In this document: positions 25,964 to 36,200 of the stretch, piece by piece | Layout of the letters: each line of letters opens with the position of its first letter | How positions within the stretch are numbered: position 1 is the stretch's first letter | Source of the DNA: Saccoglossus kowalevskii | Taxonomy: Eukaryota; Hemichordata; Enteropneusta; Harrimaniidae | Direction of reading: 5' to 3' | Assembly: GCF_000003605.2 (NCBI RefSeq) | Contig: NW_003155742.1 | Span: 376,161 to 418,937 of the forward strand | DNA length: 42,777 nt | Translations under genes and position numbers: made by a program | Notes under the pieces: model-generated | The model's input: only the letters and a program-made list of their open reading frames with translations | The model's database searches: none | What the model was told of the DNA's origin: nothing

Positions 25964-27500
25964 ACAATTCAGCATCTCCGACTGAACAGTTGGATTAGTA
26001 AATGCCGCGTTAATACGGGAAATTACATAGTATTTGTATAGGTTGGGATCTCCAAGGCAACAGTTTATACAATACGTGTACTGTACTAATCTCCGGCTAT
26101 TCACATGAGCACAAAGGCATCATGGGGAATACTATTGCAAGAGAAGAGGCAGTCGAATTGAAAACTATAACTATATGTAGGCTTCCTTGTCGTTTTTTTG
26201 TATAAATGTTACTGTGTGAAGTGACGAGAATCAAAGTTCTTAATTTTTACAATATACAACTAACAAATTGATATTAACAAGCAATGTTGAACCATAGGTG
26301 GCGTTCTTCGTGTTGCTCTCTCGTATCCTAACACTTCCTCCTCCGGTTGTCCGAAAGTGGGCGTTAATTAATAAGAATTCATTCCCAAGGCATCACACAT
26401 GAACAAGTATAAACAGGCTTGACTTATTATGACACTGACAGAACAAATTAGTTCATTTAAATTTAGTTTAATTATCTATCAACCGTGACTATTTGCTAAT
26501 CAGTAGCAACAGCCCAAACACCAGGTATTGAGATTTACATGTGATTCGAGTTATGGGTGGCTTGAAAGAAATTTGCTTGCATTATTTAACCACAGTCCCT
26601 CTATAGACCAGTTTGGAAACGGACCGTATTTCTTTGAAACAGTGCTCGACACGGGTAAATAAAGAACGATTCATATCTTTGGATTAGCATGCATATCATT
26701 AGCGATGTTCTTGGCCATCCTGAGACGGATTGCGACCATGTTAATATGCCCAGAATGCAAAGCGCCTGACTTTGAATGCATGTGTAGAGCCTCGGACTAG
26801 TAATACAAGTCTGAGATAGAGCATATACATCGTTCGTGACCTCTTTAAAACCAAAACATTGAAACCATGCCACGGAAAGTATACAGTGACTTTATATATT
26901 TTATCGACGACAAAATTGACTGATATTTTGTTTTTAGAGGTTCTATGATTTAACTAATGTCGTTTTAGTCGACTAATGCCGACACGACTGACACTCCCGT
27001 CACGCAACGAGTTTCACAGTGGCGGCGAAGTTTGTTTTACTGGTCAGGGGAGATTGGCACAAGCGAGAGGGCGTCGTCCGATCTGAATGGAACATTTTCA
27101 ATAACGACTGAAATGTCAACGTCCTACTCTGCATTCTCTATAAATTTCGTGACTTGCTATGATCACGTTAAAAAATTAACCTGTGGTTACTTCCAGTTTG
27201 CTTGACTCTGATAAAATTGTGTCTCAGTATTTCAATTATTTTTTCAGCTGTAAGTAATCGAATCGGTCATCGGTCAGATTTAATTTTACTGAAAAGACGA
27301 TTTTTTTTCATTCCTCGTAAATATTAATTTATGCAAATGAGACGATTTCTTCAGTCAATCTTCCCATGTACCTCGGTCTGAGGAGTACCAATGTTTATCC
27401 AACTTTGAAACCACGCAATGAATGCACAAAGGGACATGATATAATAAAAACTTTGAAACTATTTAATCTGTTCAAAAGATAAATATGTTTTGTTCAATGA
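25964..27500. other. Non-coding stretch
   Basis: No recognisable gene. A perfect octamer ATGCAAAT is present at 27331-27338; a second one lies at 17643-17650. Alone these are weak evidence of regulation. Confidence 0.5.
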
Positions 27501-27575
27501 CATAAATAAATAAAGTAAAGTAAATTAACATCAATAAATAATAAATAAATAAACGGATAAATAAATAAATAAACA
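27501..27575. repeat. AAAT-type simple repeat
   Basis: Low-complexity run of AAATAAAT units interrupted by AAAGT and ACGG. Confidence 0.85.
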
Positions 27576-28473
27576 ATTGAGTGGTTAAATTTGCTATCGT
27601 GAAATCAATTAACTATCGTTGGAAACAACTAATACAGCGCCAGCCCGTGACGAGGCGTGAAGTGAGTAAAACATTTGTGTCTTTAAACTTCTATAAGGAA
27701 TGTGTCTTAACGACGTCACAGATTTTGTTTTTAAGATAAAGTGGATTAAATAGAATTAATCTTCACTGATGACGTCATCGTTATCCGTAAGTAGCGAGCC
27801 TGGGGTGCAGAAAGACGCATTCTTTTGATATGACGGCAAATACTTGCACACATGTTTCGCGTGCATTTACGTTCGTTACACAGCTGGTCCGGTAAGCGAG
27901 TTCCGGGAAAGTGGTATTTATCAAAGAATGAAACGACCTTAGTATCAACTGAAATGGGCGTTTGTCTATTGTAAACTACGCATGCGCATTGCATGCGTTC
28001 AATAAAAATAAGTATAAGCATACTACAAACCACGCCATAAACACTCAAAGAAGTAGAGGTAGAAATATTTCAAGTTTAACCAATATCCGATATATTTTTC
28101 AACTGATAGAATCTGCGCTGGGTAAAATGACCGATATATGTATCAGCTACTGTGTCAGGGTCCAAGTGTTAATTCGACATTCTGAATTTTGCCTTATTAC
28201 GCCAAATTTATGTTTGCAAATAAAGACGTAGTCAACTTAAAACAATTAAATTTTCAACTTGAATATAAATAAATAAAAGTGCAATATTTTGATTTTGAAT
28301 TTGCTCGTCATGAAATCTACTACAAAGTGACCTCCAGAGGGCGATAGTTACTACCATTGCACACAATATCTGTTGTGGCTTTTTCTAAATCCACCTGTTG
28401 AACAGTCAACAAAGTTCAAAGTGTGTCGATGGTGGCGCTTTCCACGACACTCACGTTTGTAGGTTTCACGCTT
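27576..28473. other. 3' flank and probable 3' UTR of the homeobox gene
   Basis: Downstream of the stop codon at 28476-28474. I did not find a convincing minus-strand AATAAA, so the transcript end is undetermined. The segment holds a perfect palindrome GATGACGTCATC (27768-27779, containing the CRE core TGACGTCA) and a CTCF-like sequence at 28331-28344. Confidence 0.4.
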
Positions 28474-28909
28474 TCATTTGCGCTCTTCGTTTTTGTCCGT
28501 TCCATTGCTTGATATACTCGACACTGACGACAGTGATTCAGTGCTGGCTGTCGTGTGGGTTGTTGTGGGCCACAGGGATGGTCTCGTGATGCTCTCCCGC
28601 TGGATGTGTTCCTTTGCACGCAGTCTGAGCGCAGCAACGCTCGAGTTGCAGTGGTCGTTGCAAGCAGAGAAAGTGCCACAGTTACCACTGGTGAGAAGAG
28701 CGCTCCCGCTGCCGAGCGAACTCGGTAATGCCAACTTGGCGGCTGCGAAAATACTGCTTGGTACGGTGAGGCTGTTGAGGGCGCTGGTCGGTACCGATGT
28801 GACGGAAGGGTGGGGAATTTTGTGGTCTTTATTGGTGAGTAAACAAGCACATCCGGGAATGTTCGAGACCCCTGGTGCGTGGCGTGCGGATAAAGTTGCT
28901 GCAGCAATT
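28474..28909 (-). CDS. Homeobox gene, C-terminal exon with OAR motif (residues 165-309)
   Basis: The exon follows a polypyrimidine tract and TTTTCAG (AG at 28911-28910). One base (A) completes the split codon GG/A, then [13 protein letters not shown] follows in frame to the TGA at 28476-28474. The intron before it is only 127 bp. The peptide is Ser/Thr/Pro-rich and carries [15 protein letters not shown] at about residues 254-268 (28648-28604), a clear OAR motif of the kind found near the C terminus of Paired-like homeoproteins. The tail is Thr/Ser-rich and ends in DKNEERK. The 160-codon ORF on the + strand over the same bases is a shadow. Confidence 0.92.
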
Positions 28910-31233
28910 CTGAAAATACGGAGGAAAACAACTATTTTAGATGACATCACACATAAATAAATCTTGATAGTGATGGTGTAAATTTAACGAGGATTCTCAT
29001 TTTTTTTAAAACGACGATTTAATAAATTATATTTACCCATCTCGCAAGCAGTTCTGCGCAGCTGCCGCTCTCATAGTTTCATTGTACAGCAAATCGGTAG
29101 CAGTGGCGGAAGGTGGATGGACACCTGCGGCCGCAGCGGCAGCGCCAGCAGCGGTCAGCCAGGGATTCGCCGACGCGACAGGATTCCCAGTAGCGTATGC
29201 CATTTGGCGAGCCCTCCAGGCTTCGCGACCAAATCGCATTCGACAAGCTTTGCGCCATTTCGCACGGCGATTCTGAAACCATACCTAGAGGAGATAAATT
29301 AGCACAAATTAGACGTGTGCTCATCATATTTAAGTGGTTAAAATCACGATCCAAGTACAGGCGAGCTGACTGAAACTGCTATTTCAACTGCAATTAAAAC
29401 TAAATAAAAAATGTACTAAATAACACCATACGTCTTTTTTTTTATCTGAAAACTCGTGAAAATCGTTTGAACGGAATAGTTGCAGTCAAGATTGTGGTCT
29501 TTATTTGAAAAGTAACACAAGTTTGGAGGTCTATTTATTAAGAACATGTGTTAAAACAAAATATTTGTAATTCATCAAATCTAGAACGAATTGTAACAAT
29601 AGTAGAGCCTCGTACTCACCTGTACTCTGGCTTCGGATAAATGAATCCGCATCGCCAAGTCCTCGCGGACGAATATATCAGGGTAATGCGTCTTCTGGAA
29701 CAGAGATTCCAATTCACTGAGCTGCTGTGGCGTAAAAGTAGTCCGGTTACGTCTCTATTGGGCATAAACATGAAAACAACGAATGATTATACATACGCCA
29801 ATCTTGAAGAACAGAGCGCGGGTGATGCATTGTGGGGGTAATGAACAATAGCCTGTTATTACCCGTGTCGAGTTTCTAGAATAAAACGTTAAGCCGAAAG
29901 GGCCATTTATACGGAAAACTTGACACGGCTCTAAAAGAATGCACAAACACGCAAAGTGAAAAGTGAAAGCGCCGTGTATGTTTAGGTCGATTATCAAAAA
30001 GGAAGAAATGAGATTGAATGATGATATTTTACCAAATTTCAGAGGAATGCAAGAGAGACAGTAGGGTCTCCGGTGGCAACCTGACGACTACTTAAGTGAG
30101 ATGTACAAAGAAAACATCTTCTTTAAACGAAATACAATCTAGGCATCTTGTGTTACCCATATATTCATTTCGTTCAATGATATATTCAAACAGTGCCGTC
30201 AATTTTAAAGCAAAGATCAAAGAAGCAGTGTTGTTTGTTTGATCTTTCATGTAACGCCCGTGCGCGAGTCAATGCATTTACGGGCTTCTGGTCATGCGCA
30301 GGATGTCACGTGCTGTTCGATTGCGTCATGTACATGTGTAAGACTCGTTTGTCGCACATATCCGGTGTTGTTCATGGTTTCGCGACATTTTAAATAAAAC
30401 GTGAACACTATCATGGTACTAAGTCATACGTGGCGTGTCGTCAGATAACAATGAACAGATGTTATCTGAGGGCACGGCAAGTTACTGTAGTTGAACAACA
30501 TGGCCGCGGGTATGTCGACTTACCCGGACCATGGAGATAAGTAATACCACCATGCCCGGACGAAAATTCCACTCGACATTGAAACCCGCAGATTAGGAGA
30601 GAACACATTATTAACCAAATCAAATTTGCCTGCGCCCCGCAGGAGCATGTGTGATAGGAATGGGGTAGTCGTTCTCGCTCTAATTGAAACTACTCAAACG
30701 AAAAGATAACAAATATTTTCTAAAACTAATATTTGTTTGTGTTTTATGATTTGGGGAGCCTGAGTTATAACCATAACAACTTCAGATAATTGCAAAAATC
30801 CCGATATTACTGAACTGTTTTTGTAGTGCGTTTTCAAAATTTGGTATGCGGCGATAAATGTCGCGATTGGTTACAACTTCCGTCGCGCCGCCACCTTGCA
30901 ATACTAGCGATTTTGCCCAATTAAGAACAGTTGTCAAATTTGGTAACATTATATAAGTAATATCACATTTTGTCGCTTCTGTTCAAATTTTCGGTTTGTC
31001 AATTTTCAAATATTTGTCCCAACTTTCAGCCCGGCGGGAAAACAATGCGTTGAGAGGAATCACCAACTTGGGCAAGACCCAGACAGAGAAACTCCTCAGT
31101 ACACCAATGTGTCTTACCTGTCGTCTCCTGTTGAACATGTATTCGTCCATTAATATCTCGTCACCAAGTGTTGGCATGTGTGCTGCTGGGGCCACGAGTG
31201 GATGAGAGGACGCCAATGATGTGCCCATTGAAG
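28474..31233 (-). CDS. PRD-class (Paired-like, Q50) homeobox transcription factor with OAR motif, four coding exons
   Basis: Predicted nuclear DNA-binding transcription factor of 309 residues, spliced from 31228-31118, 29754-29620, 29284-29037 and 28909-28474. All junctions are GT-AG and in phase (0, 0, 2). Residues 37-96 form a full homeodomain: R3 and R5 in the N-terminal arm, L16, F20, YPD at 25-27, R31, L40, E42, R44, W48, F49, Q50, N51, R53. I28, A43, E42 and R44 match the PRD-class pattern linked to cooperative binding on paired TAAT sites. Residues 97-113 form a basic, Trp-containing extension (REAWRAR). Ala-rich segments follow, and an OAR motif ([13 protein letters not shown]) lies at about 254-266. 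No paired domain or octapeptide is visible. The class call is secure; the family is not. A DRGX-like gene or an invertebrate-only Paired-like family are both possible. The first ATG is provisional, since an upstream coding exon cannot be excluded. Confidence 0.93.
28910..29036 (-). other. Intron 3 of the homeobox gene (127 bp)
   Basis: A very short phase 2 intron. Donor is GG/GTAAAT. The acceptor TTTTCCTCCGTATTTTCAG has a good pyrimidine tract. Retention places an in-frame TAA directly at the donor. Confidence 0.88.
29037..29284 (-). CDS. Homeobox gene, recognition-helix exon (residues 83-164 plus split codon)
   Basis: The exon begins after the acceptor CTCTAG and encodes [14 protein letters not shown], the recognition helix with Q50 and N51. 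The intron lies exactly between homeodomain residues 46 and 47. It continues with [17 protein letters not shown], probably extending the helix, then a low-complexity Ala-rich linker with a run of six alanines and a later run of four. It ends in CGA GAT GG before the donor GTAAAT (29036 downward), in phase 2. The intronic bases read in frame give a stop at once (GGG TAA), so an unspliced transcript would end here and lack the OAR exon. Confidence 0.93.
29285..29619 (-). other. Intron 2 of the homeobox gene (within the homeobox)
   Basis: A 335-bp phase 0 intron splitting the homeobox between residues 46 and 47. Donor is GTGAGTAC, acceptor is TCTCCTCTAG. It holds AT-rich sequence and nothing else that I recognise. 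Confidence 0.9.
29620..29754 (-). CDS. Homeobox gene, homeodomain exon A (residues 38-82, HD 2-46)
   Basis: An exact 45-codon exon. It is bounded by an AATAG acceptor (AG at 29756-29755) and a CAG/GTGAG donor (29619-29615). It encodes homeodomain residues 2-46: the arm RRNRTTF, helix 1 (QLSELESLF), the loop with THYPDIF, and helix 2 into helix 3 ([16 protein letters not shown]). The joint with the previous exon gives ...NRRRQ/RRNRTTF..., a continuous PRD-class N-terminal arm. A small part lies in a larger unspliced ORF on the opposite strand, which is only a shadow. Confidence 0.95.
29755..31117 (-). other. Intron 1 of the homeobox gene
   Basis: A 1363-bp intron in phase 0, separating the N-terminal exon from the homeodomain exon. 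Donor is CAG/GTAAGAC, acceptor is CCAATAG. I see no coding exon or RNA gene inside it. The short + strand ORF at 30193-30393 has no recognisable features. Confidence 0.85.
31118..31233 (-). CDS. Homeobox gene, first recognised coding exon (residues 1-37)
   Basis: The ATG at 31228-31226 opens 37 codons that end at CAG followed by the donor GTAAGAC (31117 downward). The peptide is Ala/Pro/Ser-rich at first, then acidic (GDEILMDEY), and finishes with NRRRQ, which supplies homeodomain position 1. A pyrimidine-rich TTTTCAG lies just upstream (acceptor AG at 31235-31234), so this looks like an internal exon. It would either carry 5 nt of 5' UTR before this ATG or continue an upstream coding exon in phase 1. 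The ATG context has T at -3 and G at +4, which is not strong. The reading frame stays open for several codons upstream across the putative acceptor. Confidence 0.82.
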
Positions 31234-33182
31234 CTGAAAACAAAATCAAAATGTCAGCTTATGTATCCTGCAGACTAACACCGGGGTCCGGGGGAGTAAA
31301 GCTGTGTCAAACAAACTACTAGCAGGCGCGCCGCGTGGTGCACGGTGGGATTTGACGTAGCTTCCGCCGCGCGACTAAAACGTGATGCTCGATGTATCTG
31401 TCCGCCTAAAAAATGAAGTTTGATTCATTTAGAAAATAATGAATTATCAGTATTTTTTATAAGTTTATTTTCTGTACAATCTTTTTTTTTCGAATCTATG
31501 AGTTGAATATAACGCCTGGAACAGTGTCGGAAATCTCCGGCAGCATTCAGTGTGACTGGGGACGTGACGGCCTTTGTCGAGTTTTCCCCCATTGCTGTGA
31601 GTCGTGTTTACATGGGAAGTTATGCGGGAGAACACCATTTTCTCGATGCATCATATTTATCATGTTAAAATTACATTTACGCTGATCAGACAGTTGCTTT
31701 CCTCGTTTTGTTGAGATCGATTATTAACTGGTCCACTTCAATAGAATCAGTCACAAATTAAGTGAAAATTGTATGATTTCGTGGCATAAAAAGAGGGAAG
31801 AAAAAATGTATAATTTTAATTATCACATTGCACAGAATATGCGTTTTCAATTTTCGGTTCATGGATTTCGTCTCATTTCATGTAACATGTATTTCACTTC
31901 AAACTCGAAAATTTATTTAAAAATTAAAGAATAAAGGTCTCGTGGGGTTAATAGACCGGAGGGTGTATATACCTTCGTTGATGGGGAGGAAAACGAGTGA
32001 AAGGGAACAGCGATTGAATTTTGATGAGACTAGCCTGCTATCGTGTTACGGTGCCATTGGTGTAGTGTATGGAGACACATGTGTGTGATTGGTGGCGAAC
32101 AATACAGATAGTACGTTTCAAATTGATTAAATGCGTGGCGAGAAAAAAAAATGAACACACAATTCAATTCCATAGCTGAATTCCTCCAAAGACGTATTAG
32201 TTGAAATTAAAAAGATAAATAAACCGCGGCAAACTGAAAAAAAGAAAAGCGAGGTAAAGAATAAAGAAGTAATTTGAAACTGGTACTACACGCCTTTGGT
32301 AAACGATGGGCAATTACTTTGTAAAGGTCACAGAAAACGGGTATTTTCCCCATCAAAGTTGATGTGTTCTCCATTATGTAGACTTCGTAACATAACGCCA
32401 TGTGCTTATATACGTATAGAATGACAGCGAACGTCCGTTTAGCGCCAATCCATTGTGCCGCAACAACTGGACAAAAACGTAACATCGAAAACCGATGTCA
32501 CGAATTAGTAAGATAGATATACGGATTAACAAATAACTAAATGCCAGCTTTAGATTTAATCCGTCATTGTCAACTCCCGATGTTCAGATTTATTGAACCA
32601 CTCCGTTTTATTTATTTTTTGTCTGATTCCCGGTAAAAATCCGCAACGATCACTGCCAAATGAATTGCGTCAATTGTCATGGATTGTCAGCTATGTGTGT
32701 CTACCGCCAAACGTAATTGCGTTCTCTGTACGTACGCGATGGCAGTCTAGCACATCCTACCTGCCTTTCTTCTATCGGGGTAGTTGGAATTTGTAACTGC
32801 GTCGCCTAGTAGTTTAGCGGGTATTTGCAGGGTTCGACAATTCTACAAATATGTTAAAGAAGAAATCAACACGGATCATGCAAATGCAGTATATGATATA
32901 TTTCCACTTCACCGAATCCTCCTTATCAAATCACGCTACACATCGCTCGTATTTATAATGCGATTTATATTAACTAAAGATCGCAGAGTCGGTGATAATC
33001 TGATGTCTCCAGAGTGAGCATTAATCTGTAAGACGCATCTACTAAAACAGGATTGAAGTATTATCACCATTAAACTCATAACAATCGCCACGTACAGAAA
33101 GGTGTTTTTGATATGACTAATCGGTAAACACAGATAATGAAAACATTGATACAGCAAATTACTGTTAATACGGTAATTGCCA

Positions 33183-33183
<1 letters not shown>
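31234..33183. other. Upstream flank of the homeobox gene
   Basis: No further exon can be called with confidence. A GC- and CpG-rich patch at 31321-31385 lies roughly 90-150 bp upstream of the first recognised exon and is the only promoter-like composition nearby. Beyond it the DNA is AT-rich with short unsupported ORFs. Confidence 0.45.
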
Positions 33184-33243
<60 letters not shown>

Positions 33244-33252
33244 TCTCTCTCT
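33184..33252. repeat. CT/GA dinucleotide microsatellite
   Basis: About 69 bases of nearly pure CT repeat with one TTT interruption near the start and one CCC near the end. The Ser-Leu and Arg-Glu runs of ORFs on both strands here are translation of the repeat. Confidence 0.97.
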
Positions 33253-36200
33253 AAATAGTATAACACACTGCAGTCGAGAATATGATATGTTGGAGCATAC
33301 AAATGCACGGCGCCTAAATAAAATACTAAGTGTATCATTTTCCAATAAAGCCCATAACAGTAGGATTTAAAACTAATTTTAAAAAAAGATCATGTTGCAT
33401 TTAGTTAATGTAGTATCAGTGTACAGTCCCTGTAAAACGATATATAGCTATAATTTGAATTATTCGTTATGCAAGTCCGGGTCGGACTAGTTCCATCATC
33501 TCTTCAGATTTCTACTAAGTCACTCGCTTACATTATCTCAGAGTGGCGTGTGTCATGGTTACGAAATACAGGGCGTGGAACGAATGACATGACGAAAACG
33601 AGCGCAGACGACAATTTCTACCCCTGACTGCGTTTATTTGCTGTCACTTTTCGGCGATTTGTTGTGAATCCCAGATATGTTTATCGCTTGAATCTTGAAA
33701 AAATACTTTAAAATATATACAATGATTATGAATAGGTATTTTAGTTTTTTTAGTCAGTTGTTTGTTCAAATCGAACGTCCTCATGAATAATTAATAACAT
33801 GACGTTATGCTCAGTGACGTCATTTGAATATAACCCTACTGCAGAACAATTACAATGTCATAATTTTTTCCCGCGCCAACATTTTGTGGAAACGTTTGGC
33901 AATTTTTGGGGTATTTTTCGATAATTTCTTTGAAACAAATGGACGTAATGTCCATTGACTGCATTCTTTGATCAAAATATTTGAGTAAATATGGTCATAG
34001 TTTCGAGAAAATATGCAGGTTAAATGCTTGAATCAGGTGTTAACAGCCGACTTAGTAAACTGTCAGAATCGTTGAATGATTTTCATTTCAAAATCTAGGA
34101 TAAATTGACCAAGTAATAATTTTAAATCTATTAATATTAGCAATATCAAATAAACTAAGAACAAAATAGTTACCCTGGCAACCAATATACGGTTCTAGCG
34201 ACGGGATAGAATTTTTATGATTGTACTATTCTTGGATTCGATTGGTTGGATAATGTAATTTTCATGTTCTTTGCTTGCATAGAAGTCGCTGAGAAACTTG
34301 TATTGACACAGTCACATCACTCCGGACATGCACATGAAGCACGTGACTAAAAAACGTGACGACCGTTGATCATAGGTTCGCAATGTGGTAGAAGTGACGT
34401 CATTTTTTTAAGAGCGTACTATCGAGTTATTGTATCTAAAATCACGGGAAACGAAATCTCGCAATATGGAACGAGTTATAATTACCAATGTAATTTTAAA
34501 TGTGATAAGAGACTGGAATGACAAGACAAAATCGATTATGAGATGATGTAGTAATGATGACTTCAAGTATTGATGGTCAAGTTCAACCAACGATACCATC
34601 GAAGATTAGAATAAAATCCACTTGATAAACGCCTTCAACTTTGTTAAAAACAGAATCAATGTATATTATATTTAAGTAAATTGCTACCGAACGTTACAAT
34701 TGCACAAATAATTGCTCAAAATTTCGTTTTTCATACACACGTCACGGAAATATTTCTTTTTATGTATGGGGAACATCTAGATTCGTCGAAAGTGGTATGT
34801 AATTAGCCTAATGTGTGTTAGGGAGCAAATCAGAGTCCGACCTTGTATAAAAAGTAATCACAACCGTCGCCCAGCCTCAATACAATCATAAATTGATCAG
34901 ACTTGTGCGTTGGTTTCTAATCAGAAATCGACTACCCAGTATTAGCTGTGTGTTCTGGCCATGGCGATGTCGATCAATACGATTCATACAATTTACAAAC
35001 TTCGAATTAATATCGCATTACAATTTAGAAGAAATGAAAACGTGTTTTCCTTTCATGAAAAGCTAACACTGAATATCCAATCCAAATAGTTGCCGAGAAA
35101 GTGCGCACCATTGAAAGGCTTGTGTATATTGAAAGCACCCAGTGTTTATTTGCGCTCGAAGCTACTTGCCAACAAGGGGGATCAATACGGAGGACCAGTC
35201 ACATGCATCCTTTTAGTTTAATGAAGTCGATTGGGCACAAAACGATAACACTAAGCCGCGGCCAAATTCGATTCGGTACACACTAGCATAGAATTGCTAT
35301 TCATCACCAAGCAATAAAATAGGTTCAGACATGAAACGAGGAGCTGTACGCGAACAAGCAGGACACCTCGGATCGGATCAGCGTAATCTTGTCTCGAGTG
35401 AAAGGCGTTGCAGAGTCCCTAAATTTCCGCCTCAATGTTTAGGGTATGATAGTATAGATCGTACAGTATTGTCATTTAATTGATCCTTAGTCACTCTGTG
35501 AGGACATTAATCTTTTCCGCTTTCTTTAACTATTCATACACGCCAGTGGAAATGGAGATGGCCGTACAAGTTGTTTTCTCTTTTCATGTCGAGTGGTGGT
35601 TGTTTACTCGTATAATACTTGTCGCCCTTGTATCATTAAATAAAGGCCTTGTATATACGTCAGCCAAGTGGAAAACACTTGGAAAAGACCTTTTCTATTA
35701 CGAAGAGAGTGCCCAGCGGGGACGACTTTTTGATACAACGAAATAAGACAGTATAGAAGCGTCCATTATTTAACCCATAGTTTCAGGTATTAATCAAGCC
35801 ATTACTGGCCAATTTATATCCTTATATCTGGCAAAGTCCCATTAACCTGATTGGTTGAACAATATGCAAGACACGTGTCGTATATAGAACACTATAAACA
35901 CCACGCCGAATCTTTAGCGCACGTGTTCATTTCTCTTTGTAGATACAGTAGGGGTTGAGATATATCGAAATTGAACATGTCGGTTTAGCGTGATCGCTTT
36001 GATCGTAAACCGAGGCGGATTCGAGAATTGCCCAATCTCCAAGCTTTATGCAAAATCTATGAGCTGGAATCCTCTAAAATTTAGGTAAGAACATCGCCTT
36101 GATATTTGATACAACGAAAATTAGATTATTCTAGCGCAACTGTGCTGTTGCGAGGTGACCGTAGCACTGCAAAAATCCTAAATTATACTATGCACATTTT

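Noticed and set aside
17643-27338. Octamer ATGCAAAT at 17643-17650 and 27331-27338 as POU-factor sites
   Set aside because: Two copies of an 8-mer in 42 kb of AT-rich DNA are near chance expectation and they are not close to a promoter.
28416-28931. 171-codon minus-strand ORF overlapping exon 4
   Set aside because: It is a different frame from the one that contains the OAR motif and that joins exon 3 in phase.
28478-28960. 160-codon + strand ORF, longest gap-free + strand ORF in the window
   Set aside because: It is antisense to the OAR exon and owes its openness to the coding composition of the other strand. It has no recognisable domain.
32805-32850. Possible tRNA gene (TAGTTTAGCGGGT and GGGTTCGACAATTC)
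   Set aside because: The A-box-like and B-box-like motifs are far too close together for a tRNA and no cloverleaf can be drawn.
33076-33370. ORFs with Ser-Leu or Arg-Glu runs
   Set aside because: They are translations of the CT/GA microsatellite at 33184-33252.
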